Origin: Anaerolineae bacterium
GTDB lineage: Bacteria; Chloroflexota; Anaerolineae; Aggregatilineales; J027
Length of the DNA: 64,000 bases
Direction of reading: 5' to 3'
Assembly: GCA_021463865.1 (NCBI GenBank)
Contig: JAJTXY010000007.1
Span: forward strand, 124,001 to 188,000
Shown here: positions 34,496 through 43,412 of the stretch, in pieces
How the letters are laid out: every line of letters begins with the position of its first letter
How positions within the stretch are numbered: the stretch's first letter is position 1
Made by a program: the position numbers and the translations under genes
Notes under the pieces: generated by a model
Told to the model about the DNA's origin: nothing
The model's input: the letters and a program-made list of their open reading frames with translations, nothing else
Database searches by the model: none

Positions 34496-35173
34496 ATGAG
34501 TGTATCCATAGCCGATTTGGAGACGATTAAAGCATTAAGCCATCTGCCGCAGACCAGTCTGGAAAAACTCGCTGGCCTCATGATTCCGCAGACCTATGCT
34601 CCCGGTGAGCTTATCTTTATTGAGGATGAGCCAACCGAGGGAATGTGGTTCATTTTTGAGGGTCAAGTCAAGGTGATGAAACAGTCATCGTTGGGACGAG
34701 TACAGGCCCTATGTCTGGTGGACAAAAAACGCTGTTTTGGGTCATGCCCGTTGTTTACCCGACCCATGAACCCCGCCAGCGCACAGGCCCATACCGATGT
34801 GACCCTGTTTATCTTACCGGCTAGCGCTGTCGCCCAATTGGTTAACCGCGATCCAGCCTTGACGAGGGTACTCCTTGAAATCTATGGCGAGTACATTACG
34901 CTGTTGTCTTGTTTGAGTGAAAAACTGGGGGTATGGCGGGTGGCGGGTCGCCTGAATGATGCGTTGCTCAACTATGCCGTGCCACATGACCCCTATCCGA
35001 TGGTGCGCTTGACGCATGAGCAATTGGCAGAATTGGTCGGGACGGTGCGCGAGGTGGTTTCCCGCCATCTGTTGCAGCTAGAACAACAAGGGCTAATCCT
35101 AATTGAGAAAGGACTCATCCATCTGGTTCACCCGGAGCGTTTAGATACCATGCTCCCCTGTGCAAAAGAATAG
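34496..35173 (+). CDS. Crp/Fnr-family regulator with a cysteine cluster
   Basis: 225 residues: an N-terminal cyclic-nucleotide-type beta-roll (about 15-125), a dimer helix (about 125-160) and a winged helix-turn-helix with LTHEQLAELVGTVREVVSRHLLQLEQQG (about 165-193). Three Cys in CLVDKKRCFGSCP (about 76-88) sit where other family members have a GxxFGE loop, with further Cys at about 141 and 222. These might bind a cluster, heme or sense redox state, but no N-terminal Fnr-type Cys array is present. GGAGG precedes the start. Encoded directly after the nos genes, it is a candidate activator at 26148-26163. Confidence 0.88.
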   Translation: MSVSIADLETIKALSHLPQTSLEKLAGLMIPQTYAPGELIFIEDEPTEGMWFIFEGQVKVMKQSSLGRVQALCLVDKKRCFGSCPLFTRPMNPASAQAHTDVTLFILPASAVAQLVNRDPALTRVLLEIYGEYITLLSCLSEKLGVWRVAGRLNDALLNYAVPHDPYPMVRLTHEQLAELVGTVREVVSRHLLQLEQQGLILIEKGLIHLVHPERLDTMLPCAKE

Positions 35174-35218
35174 GGTGACTCCGATCATCGAGCCAATTTG
35201 GAGAGGCGGTGCAGACTT

Positions 35219-35905
35219 ATGCAGGTCTCAATAGACAATATACGCCACATTGAACGCTTTGACCAGCTTTCTGCGCCGACCCTTGCCGCGCTTGCTGCGA
35301 TTGCGCAACCAATGGCTTTTGATCGCCATCAGGTGTTTTATCAGCAAGGCGAAACACCCCCCGGCGTCTACTGCCTGCAATCCGGCCAAGTCAAGCTCTA
35401 TCGGCAGGCAGGCACCAAGATTCAAATATTGGTCATCGTCCAAGCGGGCGGCGCGTTTGGGGTCGAGGTTTTGAATGCCAGAGCGGTTGCGGCCTGCAAT
35501 GCGGAGGCGACGGCCAAAGGGGTTGCCTTCTATTTACCCGGCGACAAGCTGTGTCATCTGTTGAGGGTAAATGCGGAATTGGCCCTCGCGTTTTTGGGCT
35601 TGCTTTCCGACCAATTTTTGACCATGAGCAATCTGGTACATGATCTGGTTTTTCACGATGTCAGCGCCCGTTTAGCTTTGTTTCTTCTGCGACAGGACAG
35701 GTATCCAAGTTTGGAAGGCCACTGTATTTCGCGCAATTTTTCGCAGCAAGAATTGGCGGCGGTGGTTGGCACAGGGCGTGAAGTGGTCTGTCGGACGCTG
35801 AAACGTTTTGAAACCGAAGCCATTCTGCGGGTGATCCCCCGTAAAATCCTCATCCTCGATTTAGCCCGATTGACGGCACTCGCCAATCAGGACGGCGGTA
35901 ATTAA
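35219..35905 (+). CDS. Second Crp/Fnr-family regulator
   Basis: 228 residues from ATG 35219 (a TTG 21 bp upstream is a possible alternative). It has a beta-roll with FDRHQVFYQQGETPPGVYCLQSGQVKLYR (about 33-61) and a C-terminal winged helix with FSQQELAAVVGTGREVVCRTLKRFETE (about 174-200), where Cys replaces the usual Ser in REVVSR. It lies 45 bp after the previous regulator; the two are diverged paralogues, probably co-transcribed. Ligand unknown. Sensors of NO, O2 or redox in this family (Dnr/Nnr type) control denitrification, which fits the location. Confidence 0.86.
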   Translation: MQVSIDNIRHIERFDQLSAPTLAALAAIAQPMAFDRHQVFYQQGETPPGVYCLQSGQVKLYRQAGTKIQILVIVQAGGAFGVEVLNARAVAACNAEATAKGVAFYLPGDKLCHLLRVNAELALAFLGLLSDQFLTMSNLVHDLVFHDVSARLALFLLRQDRYPSLEGHCISRNFSQQELAAVVGTGREVVCRTLKRFETEAILRVIPRKILILDLARLTALANQDGGN

Positions 35906-36002
35906 GGACTGTTTGGGATAAATTCCATTTTCCCCAATAACCAGTACGCGGTAGAATTGAATGGAATGGTTTCTCAAAGATTGGGAGATATTTGAGGGCT
36001 GT

Positions 36003-36028
36003 CTCAATTTTTTGCATCGAAAATTGAG
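36003..36028. other. Inverted repeat in the leader of the GH42 gene
   Basis: CTCAATTTT and AAAATTGAG pair perfectly over 9 bp with an 8-nt loop, 74 bp before the GH42 start. It could be an operator or RNA hairpin. The surrounding gap 35906-36101 has an in-frame open extension of GH42 but no homology to the enzyme, and no LacI-type GTGA-N4-TCAC site. Confidence 0.4.
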
Positions 36029-36101
36029 CAACACAGACTTTGTAACCTTGCTGGATCACACCAGCGGGTTTCTCAATTCACTCATTTTTGAGAGGGACAT
36101 C

Positions 36102-38132
36102 ATGTCTTCGACTGCTTCTTATCTTCCCGTTTCCAACAAAGCACCTTTTCTATGGCACGGCGGCGATTACAACCCCGAACAATGGCCGCGTGAGGTCTGG
36201 CAAGAAGATTTCCGCCTGATGCAGCAAGCGGGAATTACCGTTGCGACGGTGGGTGTTTTTAGCTGGGTCTCGCTCCAACCCGCCGAGCATATTTTCACCT
36301 TTGAGTGGCTGGATGAAATCTTGGATGGCCTGCACGCGCACGGTATCAAGGCTATTTTAGCGACCCCCAGCGCCGCCCAACCTCAATGGATGTCGCAAGC
36401 CTATCCCCAAATGCTGCGCTCGGATGAACGCGGCCAACGCAATCCACATGGCGGACGGGTCAATTATTGCCCCAACTCGGCGGAGTATCGGTATTTTAGT
36501 GGGAATATGGCGCGTGCCCTTGCCGAACGCTACCAAAACCACCCGGCCCTGATTTTGTGGCACATCAGCAATGAATATGCAGGTCAGTGCCTGTGTGAAA
36601 CGTGTGCCAGCAAATTTCGGGTGTGGCTACAGGCCAAATATGGCAGCTTGGATGAACTGAATCGGCGCTGGTGGACGCCATTTTGGAGCCATACTTATAC
36701 CGATTGGTCACAAATTATGCCGCCGCTAAAAGGGGGCGAAACACTCACGCACGGCCTAAATGTGGACTACTTCCGCTTCATGACGGAAAGCTCATTGGGA
36801 TGTTATCGCAACGAACGTGATATGATCCGCGCTATTACCCCCGATATTCCCATCACCACGAATTTGATGGGGGCGTATAAGCCACTGGACTATCGGCGCT
36901 TTGCCAAAGAAATGGATGTGATTGCGTGGGATTGTTACCCCAGCGCGACCCACGCGGCGGGTGAAATCGCGCTGATGCACGACACCATGCGCGGTCTCAA
37001 AGACGGACAGCCGTTTTTGCTGATGGAACAGACCCCTAGCAGCCAAAATTGGGCGTGGGTCAATGCGCTCAAGCGGCCCGGTGTGCTGCGCTTGTGGAGC
37101 TATTTGGCAGTGGCACATGGCGCGGATTCTGTGTTGTATTTCCAATGGCGGCGCGGACGAGGGGGCTGTGAGAAACTGCATGGCGCGGTGATTGAACATG
37201 CAGGCCGTTCCGATACCCGCGTTTTCCGTGAGGTCAGCCAATTGGGAGCGGAATTACAGAAACTGGGGGATGCCATTATCGGCGCACGGGTAGAGGCGAA
37301 GGTCGGCGTGGTGTTTGACTGGGACAACTGGCACGCACTGGATGATGCGATTGGGCCAGTGCGCGACAAACGCTATTATCAGACCATCACCCAACATTAC
37401 CTGCCCTTTTATCGCCACAACATCGCGGTGGATATTGTGTTTGCCGATTCCGACCTCAGCCGTTATGACATTATCGTCGCGCCGATGCTGTACATGGTCA
37501 AAGCCGAATTTGCCAAGAATATCGAGGCGTTTGTGGCGAATGGCGGCACATTGGTGGCGACCTGTTTCAGCGGGATTGTGGACGAAACCGACCTTGCCTT
37601 TGAAAATGGCTATCCCGGCCCGCTGGCTTCGATTTTGGGCATTTGGGTTGAAGAGTTTGACGCCTTGTTTGAGGGGCAGACCAATCGGATAGTGATGCGG
37701 GACGGCAGTGGTGAATACTCCTGTGGGCATCTGGCCGATATTCTCCATTTGGAAGCGCAGACCGCCGAAGCACTGGCGATGTATGGTGAGGATTTTTATG
37801 CCGGGATGCCCGTCGTCACCAAGAACCGCTATGGCGAGGGGCAAGCCTATTATATTGGGACACAACCAGAAGCGGCCTTCCTCGACACTTTCTATGGAAG
37901 GCTTCTCACTGAACACGGCCTTAAATCACCCTTCCCGCCCGTAGATGGGGTGGAATTCAGCCTGCGCCACAAGGATGACAGGTCACTCGTTTTTGTTTTA
38001 AATCATAATGCCCAAGCCGCGACGGTTGATTTGGGCCCTCGGACTTTCCGTGATTTACTCACCGATGCGACTCTGACTGGCCCGGTTCAACTTGAGGCGT
38101 ATGGGGTCTATATTCTCGTCGAGCAGGGTTAA
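36102..38132 (+). CDS. GH42 beta-galactosidase
   Basis: 676 residues from ATG 36102 (GAGGG 6 nt upstream); 47 upstream codons are open but not GH42-like. Clear GH42 features: GGDYNPEQWPREVW at the N-terminus, a TIM barrel with the acid/base Glu in WHISNEYAGQC (about 150-160) and the nucleophile Glu in LLMEQTPSS (about 308-316), and the zinc-type Cys set NYCPNS and CLCETC. C-terminal trimerisation and Greek-key domains follow. No signal peptide, so it is cytoplasmic. With the alpha-fucosidase next to it and the alpha-xylosidase nearby, it probably removes galactose from imported xyloglucan fragments. Confidence 0.93.
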   Translation: MSSTASYLPVSNKAPFLWHGGDYNPEQWPREVWQEDFRLMQQAGITVATVGVFSWVSLQPAEHIFTFEWLDEILDGLHAHGIKAILATPSAAQPQWMSQAYPQMLRSDERGQRNPHGGRVNYCPNSAEYRYFSGNMARALAERYQNHPALILWHISNEYAGQCLCETCASKFRVWLQAKYGSLDELNRRWWTPFWSHTYTDWSQIMPPLKGGETLTHGLNVDYFRFMTESSLGCYRNERDMIRAITPDIPITTNLMGAYKPLDYRRFAKEMDVIAWDCYPSATHAAGEIALMHDTMRGLKDGQPFLLMEQTPSSQNWAWVNALKRPGVLRLWSYLAVAHGADSVLYFQWRRGRGGCEKLHGAVIEHAGRSDTRVFREVSQLGAELQKLGDAIIGARVEAKVGVVFDWDNWHALDDAIGPVRDKRYYQTITQHYLPFYRHNIAVDIVFADSDLSRYDIIVAPMLYMVKAEFAKNIEAFVANGGTLVATCFSGIVDETDLAFENGYPGPLASILGIWVEEFDALFEGQTNRIVMRDGSGEYSCGHLADILHLEAQTAEALAMYGEDFYAGMPVVTKNRYGEGQAYYIGTQPEAAFLDTFYGRLLTEHGLKSPFPPVDGVEFSLRHKDDRSLVFVLNHNAQAATVDLGPRTFRDLLTDATLTGPVQLEAYGVYILVEQG

Positions 38133-38148
38133 AGGAAACTTATCCATC

Positions 38149-39576
38149 ATGACATCTATGAATGGGGCCTTCGAGCCAACATGGGAATCACTGGCGCACT
38201 TTACCATCCCGACATGGTATCAGGACGCCAAGTTTGGCATTTTTATCCATTGGGGGATTTTCTCAGTACCGGCCTTCGACAACGAGTGGTATTCGCGTAA
38301 TATGTATATGCAAGGCAGCCGCGCCTTTGAACATCACCGCCAAACCTATGGCGAGCAAACCCGCTTTGGTTATAAAGATTTCATCCCCCAGTTTCGTGCG
38401 GAAAAATTTGATCCGGCGGAATGGGCCAGTTTGTTTAAGGAGGCCGGGGCCAAATATGTCGTGCCCGTCGCCGAACATCATGACGGGTTTGCGATGTACG
38501 ACTCCGCTTTATCACACTGGACAGCCGCCAAGATGGGGCCAAAACGCGATGTGATTGGCGAACTGGCCGTTGCTGTTCGAGCGCAGGGGCTAATATTTGG
38601 CCTATCGAGCCACCGCGCTGAACATTGGTGGTTTATGAATGGGGGTCGGCAGTTTGATTCGGACGTGCAAGACCCGACCTATGCCGATTTTTATGGCCCG
38701 GCCCACCCCGGCCCAAATTTCGATCAACCCGAATTGTTTGATAGCAACGATTGGCAGCCCCGCCCTGATGGGAAATTTTTAGAGGATTGGCTGGGACGCT
38801 CTTGCGAACTGGTGGATAAATATCAACCGCAGCTTTTCTACTTCGATTGGTGGATTCGGCAGATTGTTTTTGCGCCCTATCTGCAACGCTTTGCCGCCTA
38901 TTATTACAATCAGGGGATTGAGGGGGTTATCAATTACAAACAGGACAGCTTTCCGGAGGGCACGGCAGTTTTTGATATGGAGCGCGGTCAACCGAGTGAC
39001 ATCTTGCCCCAAACATGGCAGACCTGCACCTCGATGTCCAAAAATTCGTGGTGTCACATCGCCGACCATGATTACAAATCGTTTGCCAGCCTGCTGCACG
39101 ACCTGATTGATATTGTCAGCAAAAATGGCAACCTGCTGTTGAATATCGGCCCGCGCAGTGATGGCACAATCCCCGAAATCGAAGCGGATTATCTACGCGA
39201 TTTTGGTCGCTGGTTAGCCATCAATGGTGAAGCGATTTATGGAACCCGCCCCTTCAAAGTTTTTGGGGAAGGCCCCACCCAGATTGTTGGCGGCCAGTTT
39301 CAGGATGCCAATCGTCCTGCGTTCACGGCCCGCGATATTCGGTTTACCACCAAAGGCAATACCTTGTATGCGATGGTGTTGGGCTGGCCGGATGATGGCG
39401 AAGTGATGATACAATCGCTGGGCAAGGCATCTGGGTTGGATTTGCCACCGATTCAGAAAATCCAACTGCTGGGGGCGGATGCACCCGTCACATGGATTTG
39501 CAGCACGGAGGGGTTGAGGGTCACATTGCCCAATGTGTCGCCAATGGAGCCTGCGTTTGTCTTAAAGATTGAGTAG
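38149..39576 (+). CDS. GH29 alpha-L-fucosidase
   Basis: 475 residues from ATG 38149. The family start is seen in WYQDAKFGIFIHWGIFSVPAFDNEWYSRNMY, then AKYVVPVAEHHDGFAMYDS (HHDG, about 117-135), the nucleophile Asp in LFYFDWWIRQ (about 228-237) and NLLLNIGPRSDGTIP near the C-terminus. No signal peptide. It begins 16 bp after the GH42 stop, so fucose and galactose removal are encoded as a pair, as needed for Fuc-Gal-Xyl side chains of xyloglucan. Family call firm; substrate inferred. Confidence 0.94.
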   Translation: MTSMNGAFEPTWESLAHFTIPTWYQDAKFGIFIHWGIFSVPAFDNEWYSRNMYMQGSRAFEHHRQTYGEQTRFGYKDFIPQFRAEKFDPAEWASLFKEAGAKYVVPVAEHHDGFAMYDSALSHWTAAKMGPKRDVIGELAVAVRAQGLIFGLSSHRAEHWWFMNGGRQFDSDVQDPTYADFYGPAHPGPNFDQPELFDSNDWQPRPDGKFLEDWLGRSCELVDKYQPQLFYFDWWIRQIVFAPYLQRFAAYYYNQGIEGVINYKQDSFPEGTAVFDMERGQPSDILPQTWQTCTSMSKNSWCHIADHDYKSFASLLHDLIDIVSKNGNLLLNIGPRSDGTIPEIEADYLRDFGRWLAINGEAIYGTRPFKVFGEGPTQIVGGQFQDANRPAFTARDIRFTTKGNTLYAMVLGWPDDGEVMIQSLGKASGLDLPPIQKIQLLGADAPVTWICSTEGLRVTLPNVSPMEPAFVLKIE

Positions 39577-39618
39577 AGTTTGAGAGGATGTCAAAAAACA
39601 GGTAGTCCCCACCCCAAA

Positions 39619-39650
39619 CCCCTCCCCATTGCATGGAGAGGGGCTTTAAA
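39619..39650. terminator. Probable bidirectional terminator between convergent genes
   Basis: CCCCTCCCC and GGAGAGGGG form a hairpin with loop ATTGCAT, and a second short hairpin with T-run (GGCTTT...AAAGCC GTTTT) overlaps it. It lies between the convergent GH29 gene and the minus-strand LacI gene. The arms are of the family-B type. Confidence 0.6.
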
Positions 39651-39674
39651 AAGCCGTTTTATGCCCAAAAACGG

Positions 39675-40694
39675 TTAGCGTGTAAGGTTAACCCGTTGGT
39701 CGGTTAGCGCGGCTGTGCTTTCGCGGATAATCAGTTTGGGTTGCAAAACACGCTGGTGAATCGCTGTGTTGGGGTTTTCGATCAAATCTACCAGATATTC
39801 GACGGCCATCCGCCCCAGCAGATTAAAATCTTGGCGCACGGTGGTCAGCCCCGGCACAAAATGGGCCGATTCCGGGAGGTCGTCGAAGCTGACCATCGAA
39901 ATATCATCGGGCACGCGCAGGCCATATTCCCGTATCGCCGTATGTGCGCCAAAGGCCATTGAATCGTTGGCGATAAAAACCCCAGTGAATTCAGCCCCAC
40001 TCTCCAATAAATGCCGCATGGCCTGATAACCCCCGTCAATCGTGAAATCGGATTCAATGCTGACACCCGTCTCCAAACCCGCTTCTCGCAGGGTTGCCAT
40101 CCAACTGTTATGGCGATCATACCCATCTTGATTCCGCAGTGGGCCGCTGATTTCGGCAATATTTTGGTGGCCCAGATCAATCAAATGTTGGGTGGCGAGG
40201 CGTGCGCCCTGTACTTGGTCATAGATGACGGAGGGCACACTCGCCCCCAGTGGAGCACCGACCTGAATAAATGGGATGCCCCCAGTCAGCGCCTTTAATT
40301 CTTCATAGCTCCCCCGCAGCCGGGTATCGGGCACGATGATGAGGCCGTCCACAAAACGCGACGCCGCGCTTTCGAGCGTCCTTGCAAAATCCGCATCGGT
40401 GATGGCGGAGATGACAAAGTGATACCCCAACTGCTGCACCATCCGCGCCATCTCATAGAGGAACAGATTGAAGCCGGAGTAGAACAATACCACCTCAATC
40501 GTATCCGAGCGCTCGGTTTGCATAATTTGGGCAGCGCGGTTGGGCCTAAACCCCAATGTTTTTATGGCTTTTTGAACACGTTCACGGGTTTCTTCGGAGA
40601 CATGCGCTTTATCGTTAATGACCCGCGAGACCGTTTGATAGGACACATTCGCTTCACGGGCCACATCGTAAAGCGTGGGACGTTTTGTTTTCAT
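39675..40694 (-). CDS. LacI-family regulator of the GH42/GH29/GH31 locus
   Basis: 339 residues: N-terminal helix-turn-helix PTLYDVAREANVSYQTVSRVI (about 6-26), hinge region FRPNRAAQIMQTERS, and a sugar-binding-like effector domain with FIANDSMAFGAHTAIREYG. It is divergent from the family-5 binding-protein gene at 41322, with two TGTGA-N4-TCACA operators between them. It most likely represses the importer and glycosidase genes until an imported oligosaccharide or breakdown product is present. Confidence 0.9.
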   Translation of the reverse strand: MKTKRPTLYDVAREANVSYQTVSRVINDKAHVSEETRERVQKAIKTLGFRPNRAAQIMQTERSDTIEVVLFYSGFNLFLYEMARMVQQLGYHFVISAITDADFARTLESAASRFVDGLIIVPDTRLRGSYEELKALTGGIPFIQVGAPLGASVPSVIYDQVQGARLATQHLIDLGHQNIAEISGPLRNQDGYDRHNSWMATLREAGLETGVSIESDFTIDGGYQAMRHLLESGAEFTGVFIANDSMAFGAHTAIREYGLRVPDDISMVSFDDLPESAHFVPGLTTVRQDFNLLGRMAVEYLVDLIENPNTAIHQRVLQPKLIIRESTAALTDQRVNLTR

Positions 40695-40803
40695 ATCAAC
40701 CTAACTAAATCATCATCGGCTTTTTATCACTACGAGTTTACTGAAGGGTGAGAACGCTGTCGAGATTTTGGGTTTGATCGCCCAAAGCTCTTGTTTAAAT
40801 TAT

Positions 40804-40819
40804 ATGTGAGCATTCACAA
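40804..40819. promoter_or_regulatory. LacI-type operator copy 1
   Basis: ATGTGAGCATTCACAA, an imperfect palindrome of form TGTGA-N4-TCACA, 110 bp upstream of the minus-strand LacI gene. It matches the second copy at 40970-40985 in 13 of 16 positions. Confidence 0.75.
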
Positions 40820-40940
40820 ATTTTCAAATCAAGCCTCTGTCAATTGAATGAAATTTGTAAAGATGATAGCCTGCCAACGGCCATTGTTCTTGTTTTAATC
40901 TCGCCTTAAAAAGGGAATAAAACATCCTAAAAAGATTTTT

Positions 40941-40985
40941 TTGCTTTTTAAAAATTTGTGGTATAACTGTTGTGAGTGTTCACAA
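40941..40985 (+). promoter_or_regulatory. Importer promoter with operator copy 2
   Basis: TTGCTT (40941-40946) and TATAAC (40962-40967) form a possible promoter with a short 15-bp spacer. Operator TTGTGAGTGTTCACAA (40970-40985) lies just after the -10 box, covering the expected transcription start. A transcript from here would have a leader of about 340 nt before the binding-protein gene. Confidence 0.6.
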
Positions 40986-41167
40986 TTTTTATTGCCGAGC
41001 TAGATGTACAGATGGTCAAGAATATTTTGTTAGGCAATTTAGTCGGCCTCACCAAATTTTCATCTATTGCGGGCAAGTTCCGTCAATACCCTCTGTTTGC
41101 GGCTCATCATTCGGTTTCAAGTTATTTGAGATTCAACATTATCCTCCGACGCTTAGACACTCCTTAT

Positions 41168-41240
41168 CGGCTTTAAGGGGCATGACGTGAGGAGAACATC
41201 GGTCTTCTCACGTCCCCCTAAAGCTGAAAGAGGTTTTTTT
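41168..41240 (+). other. Long leader hairpin followed by a T-run
   Basis: CGGCTTTAAGGGG-cat-GACGTGAGGAGAA pairs with TTCTCACGTC-CCCC-TAAAGCTG through 41225, with an inner loop around ACATCGGTC. Seven T residues follow at 41234-41240. It lies about 85 nt before the binding-protein gene start in the untranslated leader, so it resembles an attenuator or a protective hairpin. The rest of 40695-41321 holds no convincing gene; short open frames there lack RBS. Confidence 0.6.
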
Positions 41241-41321
41241 GGAAAGGAGCAGTCCACATTCGATAAGACTTAGGCGCACCTGCTTACATCTCTAACCTTT
41301 ATGAGTTCAGGAGCATAAACT

Positions 41322-43268
41322 ATGAAACGCTTTTTAGTATTTTGTTTTGTTCTTGCTTTGCTTGTCGCCATTGTCCCCCACCCCAGCCAAGCCCAAGACG
41401 GGCAGTATCATGAATCCCCGATGTTGGCCGAACGTGTTGCGGCGGGTGAACTCCCCCCGGTTGAAGAACGTCTGCCCACCAACCCGCGTGTCATCAGCCT
41501 GCCCGGTTCCGAAATTGGCACTTATGGCGGCGACTTTGACGACCCATTTGTAGGTGACGGTTTCTGGGCCAGCCAAATGGTTTTTTGGACATTCTGGAAG
41601 GGTCTGGTCAATTGGAACGAAAGCTATAGCGACTGGGTTCCGAATATAGCCGAGAGTGTCGAAGTCAGTGAAGACGCGAAGGTCTATACCTTCCACCTAC
41701 GTGAAGGCCTGAAATGGTCAGATGGTTTCCCCTTTACCTCCGACGATGTGCTGTTTGCGATTAATGACATTATGGCGAATGAAGAACTCAACGCAGGGAC
41801 ATTCCCGGCTGGTTGGCTACGCCCCAGTGATGCTGCACCTGTCGCTGAAAAGATTGACGACACCACCTTTACCATTACCTTTGATGTCTCCTATGGCATG
41901 TTCCTCATCAACATGTGCGGTTGGCCCGGTTGGGAATTGGTGACCGCGCCCAAGCACTATCTGGAACAATTCCATATTGACTATAACCCCGACGGTATTG
42001 ATGAACTGATTGCCCAAACCGAAGGTGCAACCGACTGGGTATCCCTGTTCCAAGCCCATTCAGCGGTTGGCCCCGGCACAGACCCCGCCGTCATCAGCCG
42101 TGATGTGAACTATCCAACCATGTTCCCATGGGTCTATACCGAACCGCTCGGCACGGGCACGCAGTTTGTGGCCGAACGCAACCCCTACTACTATTGGGTA
42201 GACAGCGCGGGTAATCAACTCCCCTATATGGATCGCATTGTCGGTTCGCTCTATCAAGACAACGAAACGATGTTGGTAGATGTGCTGGCGGGCAAGTATG
42301 ACACGATGGCAAACACCACCGACGAACAGCGTCCATTGTTCTTTGAATATCAGGATGAATCCGGTCTGGCGATTTACCCTGTCAAGAGCGAGGGCGGTGG
42401 TACGGTCAGCGTCATGTTCAATATGACCCACCCTGTATTAGGCGAAGTGTTTAGCCAAAAAGATTTCCGCGTCGGCATGTCCCATGCGATTGACCGTCAG
42501 GAAATCATTGACATCGTGTATTTCAGTCAGGGTGTGCCACGTCAACTTTCGCCGCTAGAAGATTCCCCGCTGTACAACGAACAACTGACCACTCAATATT
42601 TGGAATACAACGTTGATCTCGCCAATGAATATCTCGACAAAGTGTTGCCGGATAAAGACAGCGAGGGTTGGCGCATTAATCCCGCCACTGGTGAAAAACT
42701 CTCCGTCGTGTTTACCGTGCAAATTAACGACTACGGTCTACGATTTTTGGATGTGGCCGAACTGCTGAAGGGCTATTTTGCCGAAGTCGGGGTGGACATC
42801 ATCATCAACTCGGTAGACAACGAAGTTTGGACGCAGGCCGCGGAAGACAACAGCATGGAAGCGACTATCTTCACGGGCGAAGGCGGTTTCGGTATCACCG
42901 CGATTCTCGATCCGCGCTATTTTGTGCCAGTGCATGGTCAGGCCATCTGGGGCAACGGCTGGGCGATTTGGTATAAGACACCGGATAATCCCGCTGGTAT
43001 TGAACCACCCCAAGAAATCAAAGACCTGATTGATCTCTATGAGAGCGTACTGCAAGCCCCAACTAGCGAACAACGCATCGAACTGATGTCGCAGGTGCTG
43101 CAATATGATGCCGACAATTTCTTTGTCATCGGCATTTCGAGCGCCAATGAGAGCTATCGCCCATTAAGCGCCAAGTTGGGTAATGTGCCCGCGTCGTGGG
43201 TGAATGGCTGGAATCCCGGCGGCGTCGCCATCGCCTTCCCCGAACAGTGGTATTTCAAGAGCGAGTAA
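41322..43268 (+). CDS. ABC transporter substrate-binding protein, family 5
   Basis: 648 residues with a Sec signal peptide (KRFLVFCFVLALLVAIVPHPSQAQ), then ESPMLAERVAAGELPPVEE, almost the same as in the pectin-side paralogue. Family-5 core motifs are IAESVEVSEDAKVYTFHLREGLKWSDGFPFT (about 105-135) and FRVGMSHAIDRQEI. First gene of a five-gene importer followed by alpha-xylosidase. The ligand is inferred to be a branched oligosaccharide such as a xyloglucan fragment. It is separated from the permease by two stem-loops. Confidence 0.9.
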   Translation: MKRFLVFCFVLALLVAIVPHPSQAQDGQYHESPMLAERVAAGELPPVEERLPTNPRVISLPGSEIGTYGGDFDDPFVGDGFWASQMVFWTFWKGLVNWNESYSDWVPNIAESVEVSEDAKVYTFHLREGLKWSDGFPFTSDDVLFAINDIMANEELNAGTFPAGWLRPSDAAPVAEKIDDTTFTITFDVSYGMFLINMCGWPGWELVTAPKHYLEQFHIDYNPDGIDELIAQTEGATDWVSLFQAHSAVGPGTDPAVISRDVNYPTMFPWVYTEPLGTGTQFVAERNPYYYWVDSAGNQLPYMDRIVGSLYQDNETMLVDVLAGKYDTMANTTDEQRPLFFEYQDESGLAIYPVKSEGGGTVSVMFNMTHPVLGEVFSQKDFRVGMSHAIDRQEIIDIVYFSQGVPRQLSPLEDSPLYNEQLTTQYLEYNVDLANEYLDKVLPDKDSEGWRINPATGEKLSVVFTVQINDYGLRFLDVAELLKGYFAEVGVDIIINSVDNEVWTQAAEDNSMEATIFTGEGGFGITAILDPRYFVPVHGQAIWGNGWAIWYKTPDNPAGIEPPQEIKDLIDLYESVLQAPTSEQRIELMSQVLQYDADNFFVIGISSANESYRPLSAKLGNVPASWVNGWNPGGVAIAFPEQWYFKSE

Positions 43269-43280
43269 ATGGCAAGGGAC

Positions 43281-43361
43281 GATCAGCATTTCTCCCACGC
43301 TGATCTTCTGACTTGGTAACGAGCGTGCTGAAAGTTCTCCCGATGCAGGGGGACTTTCAGC
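43281..43361 (+). other. Two stem-loops between binding protein and permease
   Basis: GATCAGC/GCTGATC (43281-43305, 7-bp stem) and GCTGAAAGT/ACTTTCAGC (43327-43361, 9-bp stem). Neither is followed by a T-run. They would raise the level of the binding-protein message over that of the permeases. Confidence 0.7.
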
Positions 43362-43412
43362 CTCGGCTCAGTTACGACATACTAGGCTTGTAGACTCAAA
43401 GGAGGTGTCAAC

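Noticed and set aside
35961-36101. Open 47-codon extension of the GH42 gene
   Set aside because: Not similar to GH42 N-termini; contains an inverted repeat, and the ATG at 36102 has its own RBS and family-like start.
39676-39720. GGTTAGCG strings resembling the uronate operator
   Set aside because: They lie in the 3' end of a LacI coding region and lack the palindromic second half in register.
40972-41190. Short open frames in the leader before the second family-5 binding protein
   Set aside because: Two overlapping frames, no RBS, no recognisable protein; one starts inside an operator and ends within the hairpin region.
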